7,615 nucleotides of DNA from Pseudomonadota bacterium (GCA_021798675.1 JAJZGE010000074.1:1-7615), one strand, 5' to 3'. Numbered from the stretch's first letter, positions 1 to 5,873 are shown. Numbers and translations: made by a program. The notes: generated from the letters alone by a model not told the origin.

Positions 1-30
1 TCGCGCCAACGGCCGCCGCGATGGGGTGGG

Positions 31-816
31 TCAGTGCGACAACACGCGTAGCGCCGCGCCGCCGGGCTGGTAACCGCGCGCCAGTGCATGCTGCACGTAG
101 GCCACGGCGCGGCGCACGGCGCTGCGTGGCGACCGCCCCCCGGCTAGGCCGGCGGCGACCGCCGAGGCCAGCGTGCAGCCGGTGCCGTGCGCCTCGAGTT
201 TCAGCCGGGGATGGCGCAACTCCATCACACCGCGCGCGTCGAAAAAGCGGTCCACCACCTCGCGGCCGCCGCCGTGGCCGCCCTTCAGCAGCACGCTGCC
301 GGCGCCCAGTGCACGCAGGTCGGCGCCGGCGCGCATGCAGTCATTCGGGCTGCGGAGCGGGTAGCCCAGCAGCGCCTCGGCCTCGGGCAGGTTGGGGGTG
401 AGCACGTCGGCCAGCGGGATCAGTTCGTTCAGCAGCACCGCGATGGCGTTCTCGTCGAGCAGCCGCGCGCCACTGGTGGCGATCATCACCGGATCGACCA
501 CCAGCCACGCCGGCTTGCGTGCCGCCATCTCGCGCGCCACCAGCCGCACGATCGCCGCGCTGCCCAGCATGCCGGTCTTCACCGCGCCGACGGGAAAGTC
601 GTCGAACACTGCGGCGATTTGGCTGCGGATGTGCGCGAGCGGCACCGGGTGTACCGCGGTCACGCCGCGCGTGTTCTGCGACGTGATCGCGGCGATGGCC
701 GACAGCCCATGTACCCGATAGGCATGGAAGGTCTTCAGGTCGGCCTGGATGCCCGCACCACCGCCGGAGTCGGAGCCGGCGATGGTGAGGGCGATTGGCA
801 GTGTTGCTTGGAGCAT
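31..816 (-). CDS. thiD: Hydroxymethylpyrimidine / phosphomethylpyrimidine kinase
   Basis: This cytoplasmic kinase phosphorylates 4-amino-5-hydroxymethyl-2-methylpyrimidine and then its monophosphate, giving the pyrimidine half of thiamine. The 261 residues match the family length (E. coli ThiD is about 266). Visible ribokinase-fold motifs are the N-terminal [14 protein letters not shown] (13-26), KTGML (80-84), DPVM (108-111), TPNLPEAE (140-147), KGGH (178-181) and HGTGCTLAS (210-218), which holds the anion-hole glycines and the family cysteine C214. The frame stays open upstream to 906, but homology begins only just before AGSDSGG, so the ATG at 816 is chosen. That ATG has no convincing Shine-Dalgarno sequence. 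It lies 8 nt after the stop of the small membrane-protein gene, which suggests translational coupling. It is the last gene of the leftward series. The family assignment is very secure. Confidence 0.95.
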   Translation of the reverse strand: MLQATLPIALTIAGSDSGGGAGIQADLKTFHAYRVHGLSAIAAITSQNTRGVTAVHPVPLAHIRSQIAAVFDDFPVGAVKTGMLGSAAIVRLVAREMAARKPAWLVVDPVMIATSGARLLDENAIAVLLNELIPLADVLTPNLPEAEALLGYPLRSPNDCMRAGADLRALGAGSVLLKGGHGGGREVVDRFFDARGVMELRHPRLKLEAHGTGCTLASAVAAGLAGGRSPRSAVRRAVAYVQHALARGYQPGGAALRVLSH

Positions 817-824
817 GGGCGGTA

Positions 825-1040
825 TCAGGAGGAGGGCGTGGCCTTCCTCAAAAGGTAGAAAGTCCCGATCAGCAGGCAGGCAAGGCCGAAGATGTGCGCA
901 CCCCATTGGCCCATCAGGTAACCCGCGGCGTAGACCGTATCTCCCGCCGGGGCAGCATGGGCCGTGTGCCCCGCAATCCAGCGACAGGTCATGAAGCCTC
1001 CCAACAGGATGCCGACGGCACCAAGGATCTTGTCACGCAT
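825..1040 (-). CDS. Small two-helix membrane protein, function unknown
   Basis: This 71-residue protein was not recognised as a named family. It has two hydrophobic segments, about residues 5-23 ([20 protein letters not shown]) and 44-64 (around [20 protein letters not shown]), joined by a short polar/alanine-rich loop, with a positively charged C-terminus (LLRKATPSS). This predicts an inner-membrane hairpin. The frame is open further upstream, but the ATG at 1040 is preferred because GGGAG lies 7 nt before it and because the preceding residues look like non-coding translation. It sits 46 nt after the PhoH gene and 8 nt before thiD, so it is probably translated from the same message as both. 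A thiamine-related or stress-related role would be a guess. Codon use and the good ribosome binding site support it as a real gene. Confidence 0.72.
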   Translation of the reverse strand: MRDKILGAVGILLGGFMTCRWIAGHTAHAAPAGDTVYAAGYLMGQWGAHIFGLACLLIGTFYLLRKATPSS

Positions 1041-1086
1041 CTGGATCTCCCTTTCGTGCATGCGGGTAGCCGGTCGATGTCCGCTA

Positions 1087-2466
1087 TTACAGTGCCTCGG
1101 ACGCAAAATCCGCGAGTCGCGAACGCTCGCCGCGACGCAGGGTGACGTGCGCCGAGTGTTCCCATTGCTTGAAGCGGTCCACCGCGTAGGTGAGGCCGGA
1201 GGTGGTTTCGGTGAGGTAGGGCGTGTCGATCTGCTCGACGTTGCCGAGGCAGACGATCTTGGTGCCGGGGCCGGCGCGGGTGATCAGGGTCTTCATCTGC
1301 TTGGGCGTGAGGTTCTGCGCCTCGTCGATGATCAGGTAGCGCGACAGGAAGGTGCGTCCGCGCATGAAGTTGAGCGAGCGGATCTTGATCCGCGAGGCAA
1401 GCAGGTCGTTGGTGGCCTGGCGGCCCCACGAGCCGCCTTCCTCGGGGTTGGCGAGCACTTCGAGGTTATCGGTGAGCGCGCCCATCCACGGCGTCATCTT
1501 CTCCTCCTCGGTGCCGGGCAGGAAGCCGATGTCCTCGCCCACGCTGACGGTGGCGCGGGTCATGATGATCTCGCGGTAGCGCTGCTGGTCCATCACCTGG
1601 GCCAGGCCGGCAGCCAGTGCCAGCAGGGTCTTGCCGGTACCGGCGGTGCCGAGCAGGGTGACGAAGTCCACGTCGGGATCCATCAGCACGTTGAGCGCGA
1701 AGTTCTGCTCGCGGTTGCGTGCCGCGATGCCCCACACGTGATGATTGGCGTGGCTGTGGTCGTCCATCAGCGCGAGCGTGGCCTTGTCGTCGTCGACCCT
1801 GAGCACGCGCAATTCCACGCCGCCTTCGCCGGGCAGGTAGAGGCACTGGTTGGGATGCCAATCCTCGTCCTCGCGGCGCGTCAGCTTGTAGTAGGTACGG
1901 CCACGCTCGTTCCAAGACTGCACTTCCGGATGCGTGTCCCAGAAGTTCTCCGGCAGGGCGTTGGAACCGGTGTAGAGCAGGGCGAAATCGTCCAGCGCGC
2001 GGTCGTTCTCGTAGTCCTCCGCGTCGATGCCGTAGATCTTCGCCTTGATGCGCAGGTTGATGTCCTTGCTGACCAGGATCACCGCGCGCTCGGGATTCTG
2101 CTCGCGCAGTTCGATCACCGCGGCGAGGATCAGGTTGTCCGCCTTGCCGTGGTTGGCGCTAGTGCGCTGCTGGAAATACAGCCGGCCCACGGCGCCGCCG
2201 CGCTTGAGGTTGACGCCCTGCGGGTTGGTCAGCTCCAGGCCGTTGCTGATGCCGTGGCCGTTGCCGCGCACGATCAGCTCGTTGAGGAAACGGCTGACCT
2301 GGCGGCCGTTGCGCGAGACTTCGGAGGCGCCCTTCTTCTTCTCGTCCAGTTCCTCCAGCACCGTCATCGGGATGAACACGTCGTGCTCTTCGAAGCGGAA
2401 CAGCGACGTCGGGTCGTGCAGCAGCACGTTGGTATCCAGGGCGTAGATGCGCTTGCTTGCGGTCAT
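1087..2466 (-). CDS. phoH: PIN domain-PhoH family ATPase (PhoH2/YlaK type)
   Basis: This cytoplasmic 459-residue protein fuses an N-terminal PIN ribonuclease-like domain to a C-terminal PhoH P-loop ATPase. Characterised PIN-PhoH proteins unwind and cleave RNA, so an RNA-processing role is likely by family; the target here is unknown. The PIN domain (about 5-150) shows ALDTNVLLHD (D11), LEELDEKKKG (E38/E39), KADN (D110) and SKDINLRIKA (D135), the expected acidic metal-binding set. The ATPase domain (about 255-455) has Walker A GTAGTGKT (273-280), Walker B YLIIDEAQNLTP (377-388) and a C-terminal GERSRLADFAS region. Both domains look catalytically complete and the length is normal. GAGG about 10 nt upstream of the ATG at 2466 is the likely ribosome binding site. 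It lies between bcp and the small membrane-protein gene, all leftward. Confidence 0.93.
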   Translation of the reverse strand: MTASKRIYALDTNVLLHDPTSLFRFEEHDVFIPMTVLEELDEKKKGASEVSRNGRQVSRFLNELIVRGNGHGISNGLELTNPQGVNLKRGGAVGRLYFQQRTSANHGKADNLILAAVIELREQNPERAVILVSKDINLRIKAKIYGIDAEDYENDRALDDFALLYTGSNALPENFWDTHPEVQSWNERGRTYYKLTRREDEDWHPNQCLYLPGEGGVELRVLRVDDDKATLALMDDHSHANHHVWGIAARNREQNFALNVLMDPDVDFVTLLGTAGTGKTLLALAAGLAQVMDQQRYREIIMTRATVSVGEDIGFLPGTEEEKMTPWMGALTDNLEVLANPEEGGSWGRQATNDLLASRIKIRSLNFMRGRTFLSRYLIIDEAQNLTPKQMKTLITRAGPGTKIVCLGNVEQIDTPYLTETTSGLTYAVDRFKQWEHSAHVTLRRGERSRLADFASEAL

Positions 2467-2548
2467 GCGGCAGGAACCTCGCGTGGGACAATACGAAGGG
2501 AACGCGGCAGGGCGGGTGCCGCGGCGGCGATGGCTTGCAGCGGTGCGG

Positions 2549-3010
2549 TCACTTGGCGGGGATGGCGTCGAGCACGGCCTGTGCGTGGCCGGGCACCTTC
2601 ACGCCGCGCCATTCGGCGGCCAGCTTGCCGTCCGGCGCGATCAGGAAGGTGCTGCGCACCACGCCCATGTGTCGCTTGCCGTAGAGGACCTTCTCGTGGA
2701 TGACATCGAAGGCCTTGCACCAGGTTTCGTCCGCGTCGGACACCAGCGGGAACGGCAGTTCCTGCTTCGCGGCGAAGTTGGCGTGGGATTTCGCCGAATC
2801 ACGCGAGACGCCGACGACCTCGGCGTTGCGCTTGCGGAATTTCGGGTAGAGGTCGCGGAAGTCCTGCGCCTCGCTGGTACAGCCCGGGGTGGCATCCTTG
2901 GGGTAGAAATACACCACGATCCACTGGCCCTTAAGGTCGGCGAGCTTAAGCGTGCCGCCGTCGCCGGTGATGCCGCTGAGGGCGGGGGCCTTCTTTCCGA
3001 TATCTGGCAT
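2549..3010 (-). CDS. bcp: Peroxiredoxin of the BCP/PrxQ group
   Basis: This cytosolic thiol peroxidase reduces hydrogen peroxide and organic hydroperoxides using thioredoxin-type donors. The 153 residues match the family. The active site is FYPKDATPGCTSEAQDF, with P37, T41 and peroxidatic C44; the conserved active-site arginine is R119 in VVRSTFLI. The usual PrxQ resolving cysteine five residues after the peroxidatic one (E. coli C50) is absent, with a glutamine/aspartate there. The only other cysteine is C98 (ETWCKAFDV), equivalent to a cysteine not needed in the E. coli enzyme. This points to a one-cysteine mechanism or a different resolving partner. The frame is open to 3100, but the ATG at 3010 begins the conserved MPDIGKKAP and has GGAGAG 5 nt upstream. 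It follows gcvR, as in E. coli. The leader may fold over its ribosome binding site (3012-3058). Confidence 0.94.
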   Translation of the reverse strand: MPDIGKKAPALSGITGDGGTLKLADLKGQWIVVYFYPKDATPGCTSEAQDFRDLYPKFRKRNAEVVGVSRDSAKSHANFAAKQELPFPLVSDADETWCKAFDVIHEKVLYGKRHMGVVRSTFLIAPDGKLAAEWRGVKVPGHAQAVLDAIPAK

Positions 3011-3011
3011 G

Positions 3012-3058
3012 GTCTCTCCGGAAACCCGGCGGGGTCTCGCTGTTGTGCGAGGAGAGAC
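3012..3058 (-). promoter_or_regulatory. Candidate leader hairpin hiding the bcp ribosome binding site
   Basis: Read on the minus strand, GUCUCUCC (3058-3051) is exactly complementary to GGAGAGAC (3019-3012). The second copy contains the Shine-Dalgarno sequence of bcp and ends 1 nt before its ATG. The 31-nt loop can form a smaller hairpin CUCGC/GCGAG (3051-3047 with 3040-3036, sharing one base with the outer stem) and a short CCC/GGG stem. If transcribed as drawn, this would block ribosome access and could act as a thermometer or protein-binding switch. A weak promoter-like pair, CTGACA (3091-3086) and ATTCAT (3069-3064), would start transcription near 3057. The complementarity is seen; function and start site are inference. 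Confidence 0.35.
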
Positions 3059-3154
3059 TAGCGCGATGAATGTGACGGAGACAGCCTTGTCAGCGGGCAT
3101 CGTACAGGCGCATCCTACGAACTCGCGTCCGCGCCGGATCGGCTGCCGAAGTCG

Positions 3155-3715
3155 CTAGAACTTCACCGGATCCATGATGGCGTCCAGGTTCAGCCCATCG
3201 CACAGTTCCAGGAAGTCGTCGCGCAAGGCGGCGATGTGCAGATCGGACGGAATGCCGATCGTGAACTGCGCCTGGAACATCTCCGCGCCTGTCTGCATGG
3301 CGTGGTAGCGGGTGGAGTGCAGTTGCTCCACGCTGATGCCCTGCTGGCTGAAGAACTCCACGATGCGCGCCACGATGCCCGGGCGGTCGGCGGAGATGAT
3401 CTCCACCATGTACGGCAGCAGATGCGAGTTCGGCTCGCGCGGCGTGGTGCGGTAGTGGGCCAGGCGCAGGTTTTCGTCTCGTGCCAGCTTGTTCAGCGCG
3501 GTCTCTAGCTTGGCCAGTGCGTCCCAGGCGCCGTTGGCCAGCAGCATGATCGATACCTCGTTGCCGATGGTGGCCACGCGCGATTCGGCCAGGCTGCAGC
3601 CGGCATCGGCAATGCGGCGGGTGAGCGCGGTGAGCGGCGAATGGGCGGCCGAAGTCAGTGCGTGGATCAACAGCTGGTTGTCGCTGCCCGAACGGGCGGG
3701 GGGCGTCGGTTTCAA
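3155..3715 (-). CDS. gcvR: Glycine cleavage system regulator GcvR-like, two ACT domains
   Basis: The protein belongs to the GcvR family. In E. coli GcvR binds GcvA and keeps the glycine cleavage operon repressed until glycine binds the ACT domains. It has 186 residues and two tandem ACT-like units: about 13-85 (starting NQLLIHALTS) and about 101-180, whose core VEIISADRPGIVARIVEFF and GISVEQLHS gives the typical ligand-site loop DRPGI. No DNA-binding domain is visible, as expected for the family. The only upstream start between the in-frame stop at 3767-3769 and the conserved region is TTG at 3715; AGG lies 8 nt before it. CTG/TTG codons at residues 15-16 are weaker alternatives. It is divergent from dapA and precedes bcp, the same order as in E. 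coli, which strongly supports the name. No gcvA or gcv genes are in the window. Confidence 0.86.
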   Translation of the reverse strand: MKPTPPARSGSDNQLLIHALTSAAHSPLTALTRRIADAGCSLAESRVATIGNEVSIMLLANGAWDALAKLETALNKLARDENLRLAHYRTTPREPNSHLLPYMVEIISADRPGIVARIVEFFSQQGISVEQLHSTRYHAMQTGAEMFQAQFTIGIPSDLHIAALRDDFLELCDGLNLDAIMDPVKF

Positions 3716-3766
3716 TGGAATGGCCTGTGCCGGAACCCGCGCGGCGCGGGAATCGCGCCAGCCAGC

Positions 3767-3805
3767 TTACTTGCCGCTCCAGCAAGCCCGCAAGTAACAT
3801 GCAAG
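3767..3805. promoter_or_regulatory. Repeat-rich candidate operator between gcvR and dapA
   Basis: A perfect 8-bp inverted repeat, TTACTTGC (3767-3774) and GCAAGTAA (3790-3797), has its halves 23 bp apart centre to centre. Two further GCAAG copies lie at 3782-3786 and 3801-3805, giving four copies of the GCAAG/CTTGC core in 39 bp. It sits in the middle of the 117-bp divergent region and overlaps the best dapA promoter candidate. A regulator binding here could affect both directions. The repeats are visible; the binding protein is unknown. Confidence 0.4.
3771..3800 (+). promoter_or_regulatory. Possible dapA promoter
   Basis: TTGCCG (3771-3776) and TAACAT (3795-3800) match the -35 and -10 consensus at four of six positions each, with an 18-bp spacer. 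Transcription would begin near 3807, leaving a leader of about 26 nt before the dapA start. Both boxes lie within or at the edge of the inverted repeat at 3767-3797. This is a prediction from sequence pattern only. Confidence 0.35.
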
Positions 3806-3832
3806 GCTGGTTTATCAAGCGGTATTCGACCC

Positions 3833-4726
3833 TTGGACATTCGCGGAAGCATCTGCGCGCTGGCGACGCCGTTCGCGTCCGACGGCGCGCTCGACCTGCC
3901 GGCGTTCGCGCGCCTGCTCGACTACCAGCTCGCCGGTGGCACGCAGGCGCTGGTGGTGGCCGGTTCCACCGGCGAGGCGCACATGCTCGAGCACGACGAG
4001 TTCGATCGCCTGCTCGCGTTTGCGGTGGAGCATGTCGCCGGCCGCGTGCCGGTGATCGCCGGCACCGGCGAGGCGGGCACCGCGAAGACCGTGGCGCTCA
4101 CGCGCCGCGCCAGGGCGCTGGGCGCCGATGCCGCGCTAGTGGTGACGCCGTACTACGTGCGCCCCACGCAGGAAGGCATGCGGCGTCACTTCCTCGAGGT
4201 CGCCGAACACGGCGGCTTGCCGGTGCTGCTCTACAACGTGCCGGCCCGTACCGCCTGCGACCTGCTGCCGGAGACGGTGGCGCAGCTCGCCGGGCACCCC
4301 GCCATCGTCGGCATCAAGGAGGCACGTGGCGACGCCGAGCGCATCGCCGCGCTTGCGGAACTTGCGCGCCCGGATTTCGTCTATCTCTCCGGCGACGACG
4401 GTACGGCGGCGCAGGCCATGCTGGCCGGTGCTGCCGGCACCATCTCGGTGGTGGCGAACCTGGCGCCGAGGGCGTTCCGTGCGCTGTGCGACGCGGCGAC
4501 GGGTGGCGATCGTGCCGCCAGCGCGCGTTGTGACGACGTGCTGGCTCCCTTGGTGCAGGCGCTGAACTGCGCACCCAACCCGATTGCGGTGAAGGCCGGT
4601 TTGCCGGAACTGGGGCTGGGTACGGCGCTGCCGCGGTTGCCTCTGGTGGAGCTGGCCGAAGGCCCGGATCGCGCCCGTTTGCGCGATGCGCTGTCCAGTC
4701 TGGCATCCTTGGCGCACGCCGCCTGA
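3833..4726 (+). CDS. dapA: 4-hydroxy-tetrahydrodipicolinate synthase
   Basis: DapA condenses pyruvate with aspartate semialdehyde, the first committed step toward diaminopimelate (cell wall) and lysine. It is a cytoplasmic TIM-barrel lyase. With the start used here it has 297 residues, normal for the family. Landmarks are GSTGEAHM (44-51, hydroxyl residues S45/T46), TPYYVRPTQ (105-113, Y108 of the tyrosine relay), LYNVPARTACDL (133-144, Y134 and R139), GIKEARGD (160-167, Schiff-base K162), SGDDGTA (186-192) and NPIAVKAG (249-256). An ATG exists at 3641, but it lies inside gcvR on the other strand and would add 64 unrelated residues. The TTG at 3833 gives the family N-terminus DIRGSICALATPF. 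No strong Shine-Dalgarno precedes it; AAGCGG (3817-3822) is weak. It is followed 50 nt later by the lipoprotein gene without a terminator. Confidence 0.95.
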   Translation: MDIRGSICALATPFASDGALDLPAFARLLDYQLAGGTQALVVAGSTGEAHMLEHDEFDRLLAFAVEHVAGRVPVIAGTGEAGTAKTVALTRRARALGADAALVVTPYYVRPTQEGMRRHFLEVAEHGGLPVLLYNVPARTACDLLPETVAQLAGHPAIVGIKEARGDAERIAALAELARPDFVYLSGDDGTAAQAMLAGAAGTISVVANLAPRAFRALCDAATGGDRAASARCDDVLAPLVQALNCAPNPIAVKAGLPELGLGTALPRLPLVELAEGPDRARLRDALSSLASLAHAA

Positions 4727-4776
4727 TCGCAAGCCGCCCTGGCGGCCATCAACGAACCTTCCACGGAAACCCTTGC

Positions 4777-5334
4777 ATGAAGAAATCCTCGCTACTCGTG
4801 ACCCTGCCGGCGCTGGCCTTTGCGGGCCTGTTGCTCTCCGGTTGCGGCATGTTCCGATCCACGAAGGCGTGGGAAACGGCCAAGCAGGAGGCTCCGCTGG
4901 AAATCCCGCCGGGCCTCGATACGCCTCCGGCCACCGCGGCGCTGGTGATTCCGCCGCCGGGTTCGGGCCAGCAGGCCGCGATCCCTGCGGGCCAGATCTC
5001 GGACGCCTTCGTGGTCAACGGCAGCGTCGATGGCACCTACCAGAAAGTGGGCCAGCTGCTGGCCGCCGGTAGCGCCGGCAAGGTCGTCAGCCACGACGAC
5101 AGCGCGCACACCTACACCGTGAACGTGGTGGGCGGCGAAGACGTGACGCTGAAGAAGAAGGGTTTCTTCGGTCGTCTGTTCAGCCACAAGGACAAGAGCG
5201 CCACCACCGGCACGCATCCGGTCCAGGTCACCGTGAATCCCAGTGGCAGCAGCGCCAGCGAAGTGCGTGCGCAGGGCAGTGCCGGTGCGGTCGCCAAGCT
5301 GATCGATACGTTGAAGAAGGGCATGGCCGGCTGA
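4777..5334 (+). CDS. bamC: BamC-like (NlpB/DapX) outer-membrane lipoprotein, short form
   Basis: BamC is a lipoprotein of the BAM complex that folds beta-barrel proteins into the outer membrane. This 185-residue protein has a type II signal peptide, MKKSS plus a hydrophobic stretch and the lipobox LLSGC, with lipidated C23 and glycine at +2, fitting outer-membrane sorting. After it comes a flexible proline-rich segment (about 37-72, with PLEIPPGLDTP, typical of BamC N-termini). Then follows one helix-grip-like domain (about 75-182) containing KKKGFFGRLF, PVQVTVNPSG and a final VRAQGSAGAVAKLIDTLKKG helix. E. coli BamC is about 344 residues with two such domains, so one appears to be missing here. 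GGAAA lies 7 nt before the ATG. Its place directly after dapA matches E. coli, where the gene was first called dapX. Family membership is probable; BAM function is inferred. Confidence 0.75.
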   Translation: MKKSSLLVTLPALAFAGLLLSGCGMFRSTKAWETAKQEAPLEIPPGLDTPPATAALVIPPPGSGQQAAIPAGQISDAFVVNGSVDGTYQKVGQLLAAGSAGKVVSHDDSAHTYTVNVVGGEDVTLKKKGFFGRLFSHKDKSATTGTHPVQVTVNPSGSSASEVRAQGSAGAVAKLIDTLKKGMAG

Positions 5335-5352
5335 TCGGTGCGCCATTCCGTA

Positions 5353-5385
5353 ACGAAAATGCCGCCCGATGGGCGGCATTTTCGT
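5353..5385. terminator. Strong hairpin terminator, probably bidirectional
   Basis: A perfect 15-bp stem, arms 5353-5367 and 5371-5385, closes on a 3-nt GAT loop. The GC-rich core GCCGCCC/GGGCGGC is flanked by AAAA on one arm and TTTT on the other, so each strand ends the hairpin with a T-run. It lies 18 nt after the bamC stop and 51 nt beyond the fdxA stop on the other strand, so it can end both converging transcripts. Confidence 0.9.
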
Positions 5386-5436
5386 AGGTGCCGGGGAGAA
5401 CTGCGGTCCTTGCGTGCCGCGGTCCCCGATTCAGGC

Positions 5437-5760
5437 TCAGCGCTGGAGCAGCTTGAGCTTGTCCGGCTTGCCCTCCCAATCCTTTGCGTCGGGCAGGCCA
5501 TCCTTGCGCTCGGTGATGACCGGCCAGGCTTTCGCCAGCTCGGCATTCAACGCCACGAACGCCTCCTGCCCGCCGGGCACATCGTCTTCCGGATAGATCG
5601 CGTTGATCGGGCATTCCGGCTCGCACAACGTGCAGTCGATGCACTCGTCCGGATCGATCACCAGGAAGTTCGGGCCTTCGTGGAAGGCATCGACCGGGCA
5701 GACTTCCACGCAGTCGGTGTACTTGCACTTGATGCAGTTGTCGGTGACGACAAAGGTCAT
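5437..5760 (-). CDS. fdxA: Seven-iron ferredoxin FdxA ([3Fe-4S][4Fe-4S])
   Basis: This small soluble electron carrier is close to Azotobacter vinelandii ferredoxin I along its whole 107-residue length. The cluster ligands are visible in [14 protein letters not shown] (C9, C12, C17, C21) and [13 protein letters not shown] (C40, C43, C46, C50). By homology C9, C17 and C50 bind the 3Fe cluster, and C21, C40, C43 and C46 the 4Fe cluster. The free cysteine at position 24 of ferredoxin I is alanine here (A25). The C-terminal extension with [14 protein letters not shown] and [10 protein letters not shown] is also typical. The start is the ATG at 5760, which begins MTFVVTDNC; its ribosome binding site is weak (AAGAG about 10 nt upstream). 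Only about 23 nt upstream a group II intron ends, so the native promoter is not next to the gene. The redox partner is not known from the window. Confidence 0.96.
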   Translation of the reverse strand: MTFVVTDNCIKCKYTDCVEVCPVDAFHEGPNFLVIDPDECIDCTLCEPECPINAIYPEDDVPGGQEAFVALNAELAKAWPVITERKDGLPDAKDWEGKPDKLKLLQR

Positions 5761-5784
5761 GGGATGGGGCTCTTGCGTTCGAGT

Positions 5785-5819
5785 GGGTAGGGATGAGCCA
5801 TTGCTGGCCCACCCCTCCC
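5785..5819 (-). ncRNA. Group II intron domain VI with bulged branch-point A
   Basis: On the minus strand GGGGUGGGCC pairs with GGCUCAUCCC around an AGCAAU loop (10 pairs, two of them G-U). Below this an A-U pair and a GGG/CCC stem leave one unpaired adenosine on the 3' side, at plus-strand position 5788. That is the position and geometry of the lariat branch point. The element follows domain V after 3 nt. Confidence 0.75.
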
Positions 5820-5822
5820 TAA

Positions 5823-5857
5823 GAACCGTGCGTGCGACTTATCACCGCACACGGCTC
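5823..5857 (-). ncRNA. Group II intron domain V (catalytic hairpin)
   Basis: The 35-nt hairpin has a GAGCCGU/ACGGUUC lower stem with the catalytic AGC triad, a 2-nt GC bulge on the 3' side, and an upper GUGCG/CGCAC stem. Domain V is normally 34 nt with a GNRA tetraloop (often GAAA). Here the apical loop is five bases, GAUAA, closed by wobble pairs. Identity as domain V is secure from stem sequence and position; the extra base is unusual. Confidence 0.88.
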
Positions 5858-5868
5858 CAATTTGACAA
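5838..5868 (-). promoter_or_regulatory. Weak promoter-like pair inside the intron end, facing fdxA
   Basis: On the minus strand TTGTCA (5868-5863) differs from the -35 consensus at one position. GATAAG (5843-5838) matches the -10 consensus at four of six, but the spacer is 19 nt, longer than ideal. The -10 candidate exists only because of the extra base in the domain V loop. It could supply transcription of fdxA, about 70 nt downstream. Low confidence. Confidence 0.2.
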
Positions 5869-5873
5869 AGCCC

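Noticed and set aside
187..858. A 223-codon open frame on the plus strand, antisense to thiD
   Set aside because: It is fully covered by thiD, whose motifs are complete; no motifs and no promoter or ribosome binding site support the antisense frame.
827..858. AGGAGGAGG followed by GTG on the plus strand, looking like a strong ribosome binding site
   Set aside because: The following frame has only six codons before a stop, and the bases encode the C-terminus of the small membrane protein on the other strand.
964..2703. A 579-codon open frame on the plus strand, antisense to the PhoH gene
   Set aside because: The frame exactly overlies a well-supported PIN-PhoH gene on the other strand. Its translation is rich in valine, glutamine, histidine and arginine repeats with no recognisable motif, typical of antisense frames in GC-rich DNA.
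3011..3100. N-terminal extension of the bcp frame up to 3100
   Set aside because: The extension does not resemble the peroxiredoxin family, while the ATG at 3010 has a good ribosome binding site and starts the conserved region.
3641..3832. An upstream ATG start for dapA giving a 361-residue protein
   Set aside because: The extra 64 residues lie mostly over the gcvR coding strand and do not resemble DapA; the TTG at 3833 gives the normal family length.
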